From: Sipunculus nudus
Lineage: Eukaryota; Annelida; Sipuncula; Golfingiida; Sipunculidae
Length of the DNA: 64,000 bases
Reading direction: 5' to 3'
NCBI GenBank assembly: GCA_026874595.1
Contig: CM049322.1
Location: 43,092,840-43,156,839, forward strand
A program made the translations under genes and the position numbers. The notes under the pieces were generated by a model that was not told the origin of the DNA, searched no databases, and saw only the letters and a program-made list of their open reading frames with translations. This document shows positions 48,700-60,860 of the stretch, in pieces. Numbering within the stretch: the stretch's first letter is position 1; every line of letters starts with the position of its first letter.

Positions 48700-51170
48700 T
48701 TATCATAGAATCCATTGGAAACCTGAACTTGCACATTTGTTGCACCATAATGTTTTGGATCAGACAGGTAATGTGACGGTTGCAGACTTGCAGCATTATA
48801 TTTCATGTTCAGAAGTTAAATATCAAGAAATAGATCAGGCAGTAACTATTTTAGAAAATATTTTGTTAACTGCATGTGCTAAGATAACAAAACCAGTACA
48901 AGAAAGGAAATTATTAAGACAACCAGCTTGGTGGGACACTCAATGTGAAACCCTGAAAAAGAATAAATATTTAGCATTAAATAAATGTAGAAATTCAAAA
49001 AATCAATGATATCTAGAAGAATATAAAATTAAAAGAAACAACAGTTCAAAAGAATCTGTAGGCAAAAATTGTTAGAACATAAACGCAAGTTACAATGTTC
49101 TTTAATTGATAAAATAAAGGAACCAGATAAATTTTGGAAAGAGGTAAAATCATTAACCAGAGTACAAAGAAAAAATGTAAATATCAATCCAAATGAATGG
49201 TTTACTTATTTTAATGTTAAGTTAGAGATAAATTCATCATTTAAGAAGAATGTTAATAATTATTTAGAAAACCATGACTTAGATTGTGAAATATGTACTC
49301 AGAATTTCCCATCTGTTCCTTATTCTGCTATCTCTGAAAGTGAAATTTTGTGGAGTATTGAAAACACAAATATAAATAAGGCACCTGGTACTGATGGGCT
49401 CATCATAGAGGTATTTAAATTGACTAAGAATATTTTACTTCCTTATTTATCCATATTGTTTAATAAAAAAAATGGTAACCGGACATTTTCAAAAAAGGTA
49501 GACAGAAGCAATACTTCACTCTTTACATTAATCAGGAAATCATAATAAAGTAAATAACTATAGAGGAATTGCCTTATTAAATACTACAGGAAAGCTATTT
49601 ACTAAAATTCTCTATTCAAGAATAACAAGATGGGCCACAGAAAACAATAAACTATATGAATGTCAAGCTTGTTATAGACAAGGTTATTCCACTACAAACC
49701 AATTTTTTTACATTACAGTCAATAATCCAGAAATAATTATGCATGAAAAAAGGGAGGGTTTATTGTGTCTTTGTCGATTTTAGCAAAGCTTTTGATATAA
49801 TTTCACATAAGTTACTTTTATACAGATTACTTAAAATAGGGAACCATTGAAACATAATTAAGTTCATATGTATGAAAAGTTAACTTGCTGTGTCAAGGTA
49901 AACAATGGTTTAACAGAAGAATTTAAATGTATTAATGGTACAAGGCAAGGTAGCTTATTAAGCCCAATATTATTTGATTTATATCTTAATACATTCTTTG
50001 AAATGGTTCAGGAAAGACAGCTTCCTGGTATCCAGATATCATTACAACACACAGATATAAATATTTTAGCCTTTGCAGATGACATTTTCCTCTTTGGGGA
50101 CTAAGTTAGGAGACTTCAGAACTTATTAAACATTTAAAAAGACTGTTGTGGTAGATGGGGTATGCAAGTCAATACTGATAAAACAAAATCTATGATATTT
50201 AGAAGGGGAGGGATTGTCAAACAAATTGAGAAATTGTATTTCAAGAGTAAGAAGCTTTTAAATGTTAATAGTTATACAAATTAGGAGTACTGTTTTCTTC
50301 ATCACTGAAATGGAACCAATGTTTAAATATGCTCATGTTAAAAACAAGTAAGGGCTTAAATATTATCAAAAAGTATGAATCAAAATGTGGCAAAATGTCT
50401 TTATCTGTTGTTTCAACTATTTCTGAAAAAGTTATACTCCCATCACTTCTTTATGGATCAGAAATCTGGGAATCCATTCCAAGACCGAAAATAGAGTGCA
50501 TGCAATCAGGTGTGTGTAAGCAGCTCCTTGGTGGGAGTAAAAAAAACAGTTAATACTGCTGCTATATTAGAATGTGGTAGATACCCCCTACATTGTATAT
50601 ATTTTAAAAGATGTATAATTTAATGGATAATTCTTGATATCTTACATCATGTTATAACACCCTCAAATATTTAGATGAAATGAGAAGAAACACATGGGCT
50701 ACAGATATAAAACTACTATTATACAGACATGGTTTTAGTTTTGTATGGTTGGAAGAAAGTGTTGGTGACAGTAAAATGTTAATGAAGATGTTTGTGCAGA
50801 GGGTCAAAGACAATAACCAGCAAGAAATGTTAAGTAAATCTATGCTCAGTATTTATAGTGAAATTAAATCAGCAGTAAAACCAGAAAAATATTTATATAA
50901 TATGGCATTTATATATAGGCAAGCTTTATCAAAATTTAGATTAAGTGATCATTGTTATGAAATTGAAATTGGAAGGAGAAATGATATACCCAAAGAAGAG
51001 AGGGTCTGTAAAATGTGTAATTAAGATGAAGTTCAAGATGAGATCCATGTTTTATTTTATTGCTCTAGATATAAAAATTTAAGAAATTATTTTTTTACAT
51101 GTTTAAAGGAAATTCCAAAAAATACATATGGTTTATATAAACTATTAAAAATCCAGTCTTTTTAATGTTC
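48700..51170 (+). pseudogene. Element reverse transcriptase and C-terminal zinc segment
   Basis: RT blocks: NKAPGTDGLIIEVFK, VNNYRGIALLNTTGKLFTKI, CFV/CRF-like VDFSKAFD region (frameshifted) near 49780, NGTRQGSLLSPILFDLYLN and the catalytic LAFADDIFLFGD ending at 50101. Then NTDKTKSMIF, LPSLLYGSEIWES and a cysteine segment RVCKMCN ... DEIHVLFYCSRY near 51000-51070, usual at the end of this RT class. Confidence 0.78.
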
Positions 51171-51584
51171 ATTTGAATCTGGCTAAATATTTATTTCAGG
51201 TAAACAAATTAAAGAAAACCTCGATAGTCTATCATTATGAAACAACACAACAGCAGGTAACACAACTATGCATATATGTATGTACTATATGTGTATAAGC
51301 ATGTTATATGTTCAATGTTCAATTGCATTTATTTATTTATATTTGACGATGGGCCACAAGGCCTTTTCTACAATAAAACATTTTCTTCTTCTTCTTTTTT
51401 GTCTCATACGAATTCAGTGAACAATAAGATATTATTCACTGGGCAGTCTGTGGAAATGTCCCTGCAACTTTTGATCTATAATTGTTTATACTGTCTCATT
51501 TGTTAAAAAAAAATATCCCGGAGAAACATGCTGACACTGGTTCTGGTACAGACTACACGTCTTCTGTTTTGAGGAGTCAAGAAG

Positions 51585-52030
51585 ATTATGGAAATGTTGT
51601 GCTTGTCAGGTGATTGGCTGTTTAAAAATGATTCGCCACCCAGTTCACACTTGTATGGATGTTCTCGTGAGTGTGTTTTAATATGCTTAGAAAGATGAGA
51701 ACTCTGAGAGATTTCCCACAATGGTCACATTTGTATGGGTTTTCTCCTGGTGTTATTCTTACGTGTTTATTAAGATAAACACTCTAGAGACACATTGGCC
51801 ACACTGGTCACATGAGTATGTTTGTTTTCCTGTGTGTTCTAATAAGCCTATAAAGATTATTACTCTGAGAGAAACATTTCCAACAATGGTCTCATTTAAT
51901 TGGGGTTTCTACTGTGTGTGCTTTAATATACTTACACAGATAAACACTTCGAGTGAAACATTTGCCACAATAATCACACATGAAGGGCTGCCCCATGTGT
52001 GTTTCGTCATATGAGAAGCAATTGTTTTCA
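51585..52030 (-). pseudogene. C2H2 zinc-finger array relic
   Basis: On the minus strand, starting near 52010: GQPFMCDYCGKCFTRSVYLCKYIKAH, then further C-x2-C and H-x3-H units with stops, for example DHCWKCFSQSNNLYRLIRTH, YKCDHCG near 51720, HLSKHIKTHSREHPYKCE near 51680. TGEKPYKC-like linkers are eroded. At least five fingers are recognisable, but several stops and shifts prevent a product. Confidence 0.65.
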
Positions 52031-53004
52031 TCGTCTTTAACAACTTGCCGTAAATATCACAGGAAAACAGTGCGTCTTCTCTGGGTTAACTCTCTCTGAA
52101 ACAGGTAAATACTGACTCATTGACGACGAGTGTTTTGTTTTCAGTATTTCTGTATTACAATGTACACCTTCAGGAATAAGAGTTGATACATGCACTGTGA
52201 TCTCGTCTGATTTTCGTGAAGACGATGATCCTTATTCCACTCCCTCCTGAACAATACTACTCCCCGTGTCAGATAGAATAGTTAAGTTCTGGTTTGAACA
52301 GAATTTCATTTACAGCTTTTCCGTAGGATAACAATAATAAATATATGTCATAAAAAAAACTAATTTTATTTGTCTTACCTTTGAGATGCATATTTACAGG
52401 TAGAGTCTAAATTAGAGCTTCCTATGTTGCTTGTATTGCTTAAGTTTATTTAGACACCAGAGTAACATCATTCAACACGTTAAAGATAAAATCCGTGGTA
52501 TGGTAAATTACTGAAACAACACCCTACCCGTCCAGTATAACTAAATGGACTTTACCTAGTATTCTTAAGCTTGAGTCTCTGAGCAGATGGACACAACAGC
52601 CAGAGCTCGCTCTTCGGGTGCCAACCATATATTGTTGTGTGGTCCAATTATTCCCCAACATTATTGTGCTACTGTACGTAGCTACTGCTACTGTAAATAT
52701 GTTTTATTGATTTGCAGGCTCGATTTCCGGCTTGAAACATGAAACATGCGAGGCGCAGGGTTTTTTTTGTTTTTTTTTTTTTTGTTTTTGTTTTTTTTTT
52801 TTTTTTGATTGCGGGGCGAGCTGACAGTGCTTGGTAGGGAGCGGCTGCGGGTTCAATTTTTCGGACCTTGCAGGGCCCTAATTTCCACTGGTGGAGTGGA
52901 AATGAACCCTTTCAAACTTATAAGAAAGCTAAACCATCCGCACGAAGCGGGCCCCTTCCTGACCAGACGCAGGCAGCCAGGTCGCTCTAGGGGGTTGAAG
53001 CGTG

Positions 53005-53345
53005 ATGAATTATTCAGAAAATATACTGAAAAATACAGAGTAGTATACAAAAATACAAAAATGTACAAAAATTTACTGTATAAAAGTATACTAGAAAGTG
53101 TCCCAAATGTAATGTTGGGTATTTTCCTGTAAACATTTCAGTACTTTTCAGTCATTTTCCAACCTTTTATGTCTGCTGAATTATTCATAAAATATACTGA
53201 AAAATACAGAAATGTATAACAAACAAACAAAAAATATACTGGAAATTACAAAAAAGTATACTAGAAATTGTCGCAAATGTAATTTGGATACTTTTTGGAG
53301 GATATTGCATTACTTTTCGGTACATATCGGTATACTTTTTGGTTC
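53005..53345 (+). repeat. Tandem duplication, about 171-bp period
   Basis: Two units starting TGAATTATTCA-AAAATATACTGA (53006 and 53177), each followed by TATACTAGAAA-TGTC-CAAATGTAAT. Confidence 0.75.
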
Positions 53346-54496
53346 TTTTAGGTGCTTTTCGTTAATTATCAAGACCCGCTCAACAATCTGAGCTAAAAAC
53401 CATGCAGTTGTCAAACATGGCGTTTAGAAACAAAATGTGTCTCATGTACAGTGCTGCCCTCTGTGTTGAATATGGATTTTTGTTCTGTTTTCTGAAAAAT
53501 AAAGCAGATGAAACAGGCGGTGCTGAGTCTTTATCAGATAAAGTTAGGTATATATTATATGTATACAGAAACATTTCTCTGTTGCGGTCTTCTATATGGA
53601 ATACGTTATAAGTGACTTAAAATCACCTGTGATATGTGACAGGTTCCTGTGGTGTTGACGAACAAATTGGAATAATTAAACTGCTAATAATCTATTTACC
53701 AACAACTGATGTAATGTAGTAACAATTGCTTAGGCACCTATTTTGTAACCGTATTTATAGTTGATTTACATACCAACAAAATAGGATGGCCAATGCATGG
53801 ATGTTTGAAGATTTTGAGAATACCCCCATTGACACGACGCAGGCTTCAGTCACGGTAATACTTTTGTGGTAGCACTTGACGTCCGAAACAGGAATGTTCA
53901 ATCGACATCCGCGTCCTGTGTCCTTATATTTTGTGGACGAAGAGGAAGACGGTGGCCTTTATTAGTGATTGTCGTGGGCGTCAGGTGATCTCTGATATAT
54001 CGTTAATTAGAGCAGGCGCTGATGACAGGCAATCACGCCTTTGGCAACAAATCGTCACAGGTGACACGGTGGTCACAACAACTCTAATCAAGAGACACGC
54101 GCTAGATCACCAAGATAAGCACTGAACTTTAATTAATACCTGTTTAAAGGCTTAATGATGAAAATGATAACTTAAAACTACTCTTTATAAGACTCGGAGG
54201 CTTATAGGTTTGATGAATATATTTCTACTCTTTATTAGTTAATTAAACCTTTAATGATTTCATGATTTTGATTAAATATTTCTACTTTAAAACTGGGTTA
54301 TTTTTCCATGAATGTGTTTGTAGGTCCGGAAAGTGCAAAACCTAATTTTTTCTGTTGTTTCTTCCATCTTATGTCCGTCTTCTCGCTAGGTAAAAAAATA
54401 TGTTTACAAATAAAAAATACAAGTTTGCACAATTAAAGTCACAGGTCACACATTTCTACCTGACAAAAATGCTTAATCGCTACTTTAAAAAGTCTT

Positions 54497-54652
54497 ATGC
54501 ACCAGCTGGAAGCATCGGTAGGTGGGTGGTCTCCCTCTGAGTTGAAGTCCTTTCAGACGCACCCGAAGATGTCGGATCTAATGAGACGACTTCCGTTCGA
54601 GTTGAATGATCACTTGAAGACTCCCCCGCGTCAAACTCGTGTAAACAGTTCA
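54497..54652 (+). CDS. Candidate orphan exon 1
   Basis: Open from upstream of 54497 to a GTACTA donor at 54653. It reads GGWSPSELKSFQTHPKMSD and RRLPFELNDHLKTPPRQTR. I recognise no family. Its only support is a long open frame with a usable donor, in a region without other genes. Confidence 0.2.
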
Positions 54653-55049
54653 GGTACTATTTGTTTGTATTGCTACCGTCGTCCAGGGATTTCTCTGAAT
54701 CATATTACTACGTTGCTTCAACATAAATATGTACATAAGATTTATGGCATTTCAATTCATATTCTCTGTTTGTTTTAAATACGTCTTTAAAAAATATTAT
54801 GGAGTATTAACTATATGCAGCATACGGTATTAATATAAAATATAGTTTACGAGCCATTTTGCGGCGCTTGATTCGATTTTGTGCACTGAGAAACACAGAA
54901 ACACATTCAACGAACAAAGTATCGTTTATAGGATACTCAAAAGTCACATAGCATTTCGTTTAGATCTACTATTTAGTCAATAATAAATACATTTGAATGA
55001 AAGAAAATACAGCTACAATATAGAGTACATATTACAGATAAAATACCCA

Positions 55050-55050
<1 letters not shown>

Positions 55051-55095
<45 letters not shown>
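55051..55095. repeat. (TA)n microsatellite
   Basis: 45 bp with one TG step at 55081. Confidence 0.95.
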
Positions 55096-55840
55096 TTGTT
55101 TCTAAATCCTTATTTTTTTGTTCTAAGATAAACATATATATAAGCATGAGTTTGAAATGACGTATATGTTTGTGCTAATAACATTAAGCAGTATGTCATA
55201 CTAACTCTGCTTAAAATATCAATGGATTCCCGCTCAAAATATGAAAGCGGGGGTTGGGGCGTTAGTGTCCTGTTTAACAAGTACCTATAATCCGAATTTC
55301 GAGTATGAATTCAACCACCCATAACGGTAAAAGCAGACAGGACTATATTTGACGAGGCCTGAGATCCTTGTCCTGGATCGTAGTTTCCCAAAGCAAAGGT
55401 GTCTGATATCGTCGGGCCCAGGGGTCCGAGATCGTAATGGTCTGACCTGAAGTAGTCCGACTACGTTTGTCAGATACTATAAAGGTCCGAGATCCCTAGA
55501 TATCATGCATTATGAGAAAATAGGTTATATCGTCTTCTTTTGTCTTAATTAAGTTTCATAAAAATATCCGTTGCGCAATGCATATTTATGACGCACTAGT
55601 TTTCTAAAACGTTTATCATAAACGAAATGTTGGGGTTTTCATTTCGTGGGGAAAAAAGTTAACAATCCTGAAACACCTGTTCTATATTTTTTCCAGGCTC
55701 TATAGTTATAATAATCTCCCTCTTCGTTGCATGACATTTCTCTTTCTTAATCGTGAATTACTTTCTAGAGAGGAGGATAATTTATTCATTTCCGGGGTTT
55801 TTCAACCGTACCTATATCCGACATGACATATCCGGATTTT

Positions 55841-56020
55841 AGTCCAACTGAAACACTTATGTCACATACGAGAGAGTTTTTAGAATGCTTGGGCGGAAAA
55901 ATTCATACAGCAAATCAAAAGGTTCGGCACTCGACTGAATGTTATCTGAGGACCATGACAACTTGCGAATCTATCTTCCGTGATTGGACATGTAGCGGCA
56001 GAGAAAAGAGTGGAATCGGT
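55841..56020 (+). CDS. Candidate orphan exon 2, cysteine-patterned
   Basis: The acceptor CCGGATTTTAG precedes it and the donor is GTAAAT at 56021. It reads SHTREFLECLGGKIHTANQK, HSTECYLRTMTTCESIFRDW and TCSGREKSG. Evenly spaced cysteines with hydrophobic helices look like an extracellular protein domain, but I cannot name it. Its phase does not fit directly onto the candidate at 54497. Confidence 0.3.
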
Positions 56021-56432
56021 AAATAAAGCATAATTTGTTGTTTGGACAGTCATGGGACAAAAAAAAACTATAGACCTCGTGGACCGTGGGAATCCAATTT
56101 TAAAACTTCTTATCATATTTTGCAAAATCGGTATCTCTTAAATTTATTTACTGAAAGTAGAACAATGCTGGAACATTATCACTTATGAAAATCTGATACA
56201 ATTACTAATGTCATGTAAAGATAAAGAAGGTTTGGAAACATGGAGACGGTCACACAAAATAACCCAAAGCATTAATATTGACGTCACATCAGGTTCAAAA
56301 CTTGTTATATTTACCTTACAATGACTGATACTCAAATTAGGGTGAGTACATGAATTTTAATCGTCATTAATTAAAAGACAATATGAAGTAGCCCCAGGTT
56401 ATTAGGCCCGGGGCCCGAAGCTTGCTCAATCA

Positions 56433-56436
<4 letters not shown>

Positions 56437-56494
<58 letters not shown>

Positions 56495-56562
56495 GTATAT
56501 GTATATATATATACACACATATATATATGTATATATTAATATATATATATATATATGTATAT
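56437..56562. repeat. (TA)n/(TATG)n complex microsatellite
   Basis: TA, then TATG, then TA/CA mixtures over about 125 bp. Confidence 0.9.
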
Positions 56563-57048
56563 TTTAGTTTCGGTTTAAAAGAGGGCAATGTTCGAGAAAC
56601 ACAAGATCATTTGAGATTATGCAGGGATTCAAGATAGCAATTTACTTATTTATAAACACATCTTAAACACTCAAAACAGGAGAAACAGTTTCAACAGCAT
56701 AGATGCAAATTCACAATGGGGGAAATTCGTTAGATTCGACATGTAAACCATAATTTTGGAATGCAGGATTATTTATCTCAAGTTCCTTGGTTATATTGTA
56801 TCGTATACAAAAACAGCATCATAGGAATATATATATATGCACAACACTTGCAAATGAAAGTGTACAGTGGTGAATTTTTTTAATTATACTTGTTATGAAA
56901 ATTATTTTTAATTAATATTACTTGTGTCTGGAATGTATATTCTTACTATTTCAAGGTGAGTCGGGAATATTACATTTCCTACACTACCACAACATGAGGA
57001 AAGTATACAGCATGCCAGCAAAACTTAGGAACAGTTTCGGTTTGTAGG

Positions 57049-57207
57049 TTAACACGTCGGCACTGTTGCAGTTGTTACCGTCACAGCAAAAATTAATAAC
57101 TTGAGCCTATTCGATTCTCCTTCTCCGGGTTTACACTCTGCGCGATTATCAGGATTTCCGCATCCCCTTAGCGTGAGCTGTAGGTTGTGTATTACAGAGA
57201 TGACTCT
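57049..57207 (-). CDS. Gene C exon: Ly6 C-terminal half
   Basis: The minus-strand acceptor is GTTTTATTTTGCAG. It reads from phase 0 through LRGCG and ECKPGEG to a stop at 57049-57051. RGCG is the hallmark half-way cysteine of Ly6. The tail LLIFAVTVTTATVPTC is unlike a normal Ly6 end, so the 3' border is doubtful. Confidence 0.48.
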   Translation of the reverse strand, partial: RVISVIHNLQLTLRGCGNPDNRAECKPGEGESNRLKLLIFAVTVTTATVPTC

Positions 57208-58043
57208 CTGCAAAATAAAACAAAAATTATTTAAAAAAAAAAGAATTAAATTAAAACAGGCGCAGGTCAAACATGCATTTAGAGGCGAAGGCGTAGGTCA
57301 AGATGTTTGAAGTCTCTCACCCTCTCTCTCTCTCTCTCTTGCCATGGTTCGATCGATCGATCGAAAAGAAAAGGTGATGTCATTGATACTGCCAAACCAA
57401 GATAAAGACATCCAAGACGCCGCTATGTTCAGCTGCAGGAGGCCACGCACCTCGTCCAGGACGAGACAGAAGACGCCTTTATACATATATATATTAAATG
57501 TATAACTTTTATTGTCTGTGTGGCACATTTCAAATATATCCAAATTACTTAGGCCTATAAGATTTTATAAAATATAAGCTATAATGTGTCCAACATTATG
57601 ATAAACATGTATATTATTTCATAATAAAATTAAAAATGGAGCCAAGGTATTTTTTTCTAATTAGTAATATATTTCATCCCCAAGGGGGATGATTACATTG
57701 ACCGCCCCCCCCCCCCCCCCGTTTAAAATTGGGGGGCACATATACCGCAACCCTTGTGTTGACGCTCTTCTCCGCGGGCAGCGTATGGAGCATCATACCA
57801 AGTGGGGAGCATCATTTTTCTAATGTTTTGCCAATCAGAATTGTCGAACGATCCGTTTATTGTTAAACGGAAACAGAAATGAGGGGGTGTGGTCCTCTCT
57901 TTTACGGGCCGGGTTTTTAAAAAAAAAGGTTCTTACATAACACTGTTTGTTGTCACATGGGACTTTATACGTGCCGTTGAAAGGATCATTACACCCAACT
58001 TGTGCACCGGTGACGCAGTCATAACACTGAGTCGCTGCTTCGG
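57049..58043 (-). CDS. Gene C: Ly6/uPAR-type (three-finger) protein, two exons seen
   Basis: Two minus-strand exons join in phase. The upper exon (57937-58043) gives TQCYDCVTGAQVGCNDPFN, YKVPCDNKQCY; the lower (57049-57207) gives RVISVIHNLQLTLRGCGN and ECKPGEGES. The order C-x2-C, C-x-DPF, V-x-C, CY, RGCG matches the small secreted or GPI-anchored Ly6/uPAR proteins of invertebrates. The usual terminal C-x-C-x-DxCN is missing from the lower exon, which may continue by splicing at ACG|GTAACA near 57073 rather than stop at 57049. The signal-peptide exon upstream was not found. Confidence 0.55.
57937..58043 (-). CDS. Gene C exon: Ly6 N-terminal half
   Basis: On the minus strand the acceptor is TTTTTATCTTTTAG and the donor is TAT|GTAAGA. 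It is 107 nt, phase 1 to 0. It carries six of the cysteines expected for the first half of a three-finger fold. Confidence 0.6.
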
Positions 58044-58077
58044 CTAAAAGATAAAAAGTATATCCTTATCATTTTAT

Positions 58078-58105
58078 TATATATATATATATATATATAT
58101 ATATT
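58078..58105. repeat. (TA)n microsatellite
   Basis: 28 bp upstream (minus strand) of the Ly6 exon. Confidence 0.95.
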
Positions 58106-58194
58106 CTATTTTGTCCATTTTTTCTTCATGCATACGCAAACAAGTACAGTAAAACCCCGCGACAGCGCTATCTTTTACACGGAAATGTACCGTT

Positions 58195-58865
58195 AGTGTT
58201 ATCATATCTGAAGCTTTGATTTTGTATTAATTTTTTTATGTAGATTATGGGGTTGTTTAAAAGAGAGGGTAGGTGTGTCAGGAAAGAGGGGTTTAATGTA
58301 GGGTCCGATTCTAATAAAGGTTGTAGATCATGGATAATTCTTTTAGAGGTTTTAGTATACGGGGATGATATTTTGTAACTAAGGGTGTGCGAGGGTTTTC
58401 TATTTTGATTTTGGGAGCAAGTAGAGAGCTGCGTGAAATTTTAGTGGCTTTTCCTATTTGTTTTTCTACTGTTTTCTGTTTGTACCCCATATTGATAAAA
58501 AAATTTTGTAGTTTCGCAATGTTTCGATTTCTATCGGATATGTCGGAACATATCCTATTGTATCTTATGGCTTGGCTGAAAATAATGGATTTACCCACAT
58601 GGGGTGAGTGACAACTAGTAGGATGGATATAATTATACCTGTCGGTGGGTTTGGGTTAAACAGATGTGTGAATATTGCCATCTGTTAATTTTACTGTGGT
58701 GTCAAGGAAATTAATCTTATCTACGGAGTACTCCATTTTGAATTTTATGTCGGGGTGAAAATGATTGAAATCTCTATAAAATTTTAATAGGTTTTCACGA
58801 CCATAATGCCATATAAGAAATATATCGTCGATGTAACGTAGGTAAAGTAAAGGGCTCTATAGTAT
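58195..58865 (-). pseudogene. Penelope-like element reverse transcriptase relic
   Basis: Reading the minus strand from 58850: YLRYIDDIFLIWHYGREN, NHFHPDIKFKMEYS, INFLDTTVKL, stop at 58656-58658 where TSLYxKPTDR is expected, PKPTDRYNYIHPTSCHSPHV, GKSIIFSQAIRYNRICSD, then NMGYKQKTVEKQI and VTKYHPRI. After one frameshift near 58320 it continues with a DPTLNPSF-like stretch. YIDD and the FLD-KPTDR-SCHPxH-K-IPxGQ-RxxRICS order are diagnostic of Penelope-like RTs. No GIY-YIG endonuclease is present. Confidence 0.78.
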
Positions 58866-58869
58866 ACAC

Positions 58870-59575
58870 TTGCATTGTCAATATCCAAGTAGCCCACTGC
58901 TAGTCAATGGAGGTCACTTAATACAGCATTGCCTGCATACCTTATTAGAAATGCATCACTCAGGAACACCCCTGCCGTCAAAGGTGGAAAGTTATTCTCA
59001 GATCACTTCCCCACCCACACCTACAGACATACACATCAAGTGTAATGGAATAATTGTTATTGTTTGAACTGTATTTCCAAAACGGTAAAGCTGTTTCATC
59101 TCAAATGTAATCCACAAATTGTAGTAGTGTGACATGTTTAATGGAACTAACTCCATTATGAATAATTTAAACCATGTTATGATTAAAAAAAAATAAATCC
59201 ATCCGTGTGCATTATGTAATGTTAAATGAAGAAATTTAGGGATAAATGATGATATTATTAAGAATTTTGAATGGTCTAATATATCCAAATATATATGTAA
59301 TATTGTAAAAGAATGAGAACAAAAAAACCTTAAACAAAAAAATAAAAAAATAAAAGTGAGGATCTAATGCAAATTTTTGTTCATTATTTTCCTGTCTCAG
59401 AAGAATGAGCAGTAAAATTATCAGCCTTGTTCGTCTACCTGTCCATCTGTCCATTTTAAAATAATCAGTAATTATGTATCATTTGTTTTTTCCGGTTCGA
59501 ACTGTTGTATTAGATTTCATATACCTTATGTATACGCAGATATGTTGGAACTCCCACCTTTCAGCAACCTCCAGT
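58870..59575. other. Gap between Penelope relic and local duplication
   Basis: No exon, TIR or repeat recognised. Confidence 0.4.
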
Positions 59576-59579
59576 GCAG

Positions 59580-60860
59580 GATTAAGGTGTTATATCGTTA
59601 AAAGGAAGTAAAGGTTTTTAATCAGAGTCCAGTGATGTGACCACCATGGTTTTAAAAGTTCGGCCAAGTCATGTGTTTTATTAATATTATCTTTCTTTTT
59701 TTAAAAAAAAGGAAGCCCCACAACTTAATTATCATTCGGGTAGGATGGAGGTGGGGTGGGGGTGTGTGGGGGGGGGGGGGGTTCACATATATTTGTTAAG
59801 ATCCGTTGTCTGTAGGAAAGGTGAAACATGAAAAAAATGTCACTAGTACACCTATAAATTAATAACAAACTAGAATCTGTAGTCAGGGCATACAGACCTC
59901 CACCAGAATCTCCTTTAATATTAGTCATGTGTTTACGTGTATGCGTTTCGTGTGTAAACACTGTTATGCTTCAGTAACGAAAGTTCACCTAGCGAGTGGC
60001 AGAACAAATAAATACGAATAGGTGGCTTCCACGCGGGAACAAAGAAATGGTCCTTTGTCATAATGGTTTATAAGAAATATATATTGTGGTGATTCTTATA
60101 ACCTTCAAAATGAAATAGACTATTGATAGGTCTTTACCCTAACCCTCTACAAATGTTCAGCGAAACATTTTTCGCCTGTCATGCTTTGTCAAGAGGCGAC
60201 CTGTAATCCCCACTGACCCCCATTTCCATTAGATCGCTTATTAAGGAATTTTACTCAAGTAAAAGGAAGTAAATATTTTAATTCAAGCGCGGTACATATG
60301 TCCACATGGATCTTTTAATAGGGAGCACTTTTCCGTTGAGTGGACGGAAAGAGCTGAGACCCTTTAAACGATCATCGATTTATAGGTTTACAGGTGTGTT
60401 GGTTTTAAATACATTCGGAAGTATCTTTTTTATGATAACCATGGTTTTAATAGTTCGGCCGATTTATGTGTTGATCGAAAACTTTTTTTTCCAAAGTAGT
60501 CCGGGGGATGGGGTGGAGGGGTGGGGAGGATTGCAGACACTTTTAAGGGTCCTCAATGTCTTGGGGACTTTGAAACCCCCGCCAGAATCTACTAATCAGT
60601 CGTTCGTTCTTACGTGCACGTTTCATGTAAAACATTGTCATGGTTCAGAAACACGGGTTCACCAGGCGAATGGCAGAACAACTGCATACGAATTGGCGGC
60701 TTCTACTCGGGGACAAAGGATTAGCCCCTTACAATTATTCGTTGGTGGAATTGTGATTATGGCACTTTAGAGAAAAATATATTATGGTGATTCCGATTAC
60801 CTCCAAAATGTAATCGATTAAGGATACAGTTTTACTCTACCATTCTACAAATTTTCAGCC
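59580..60860 (+). repeat. Diverged local duplication, about 0.6 kb per copy
   Basis: Copy 1 about 59580-60160, copy 2 about 60240-60860. Shared blocks: ACCATGGTTTTAA-AGTTCGGCC, CC-CCAGAATCT, GTTCACC-AGCGA-TGGCAGAACAA, ATACGAAT-GG-GGCTTC and TGGTGATTC-TA-ACCT-CAAAATG. The G-rich stretch (59747-59780) differs between copies. A minus-strand GDSGGG in copy 1 is VDSGGG in copy 2, so no protease is called. Confidence 0.65.

Larger units (their letters stand above)
46556..51400 (+). mobile_element. Non-LTR retrotransposon with 2A-like motif (CR1/L2-like group), decayed
   Basis: Parts in order: a 5' ORF with a 2A-like motif, a coiled-coil/RRM ORF1, an APE endonuclease, a reverse transcriptase and a C-terminal CCHC-like segment. 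It ends near 51400 in an AATAAA-containing tail with TTCTTC repeats. Stops and frameshifts occur throughout. ORF order, RT motifs and the microsatellite-like tail point to the Jockey/CR1/L2 superfamily; the exact clade cannot be fixed by eye. The 5' border is uncertain. Confidence 0.8.

Noticed and set aside
58144-58190. TACAGTAAAACCCCGCGACAGC as a pogo-like end
   Set aside because: Resembles a CAGT-type TIR with a TA before it, but no partner end or sub-terminal repeats were found.
59725-59961. Minus-strand GDSGGG, like a trypsin active site
   Set aside because: No Cys before it, no other protease motifs, and the duplicated copy reads VDSGGG in a broken frame.
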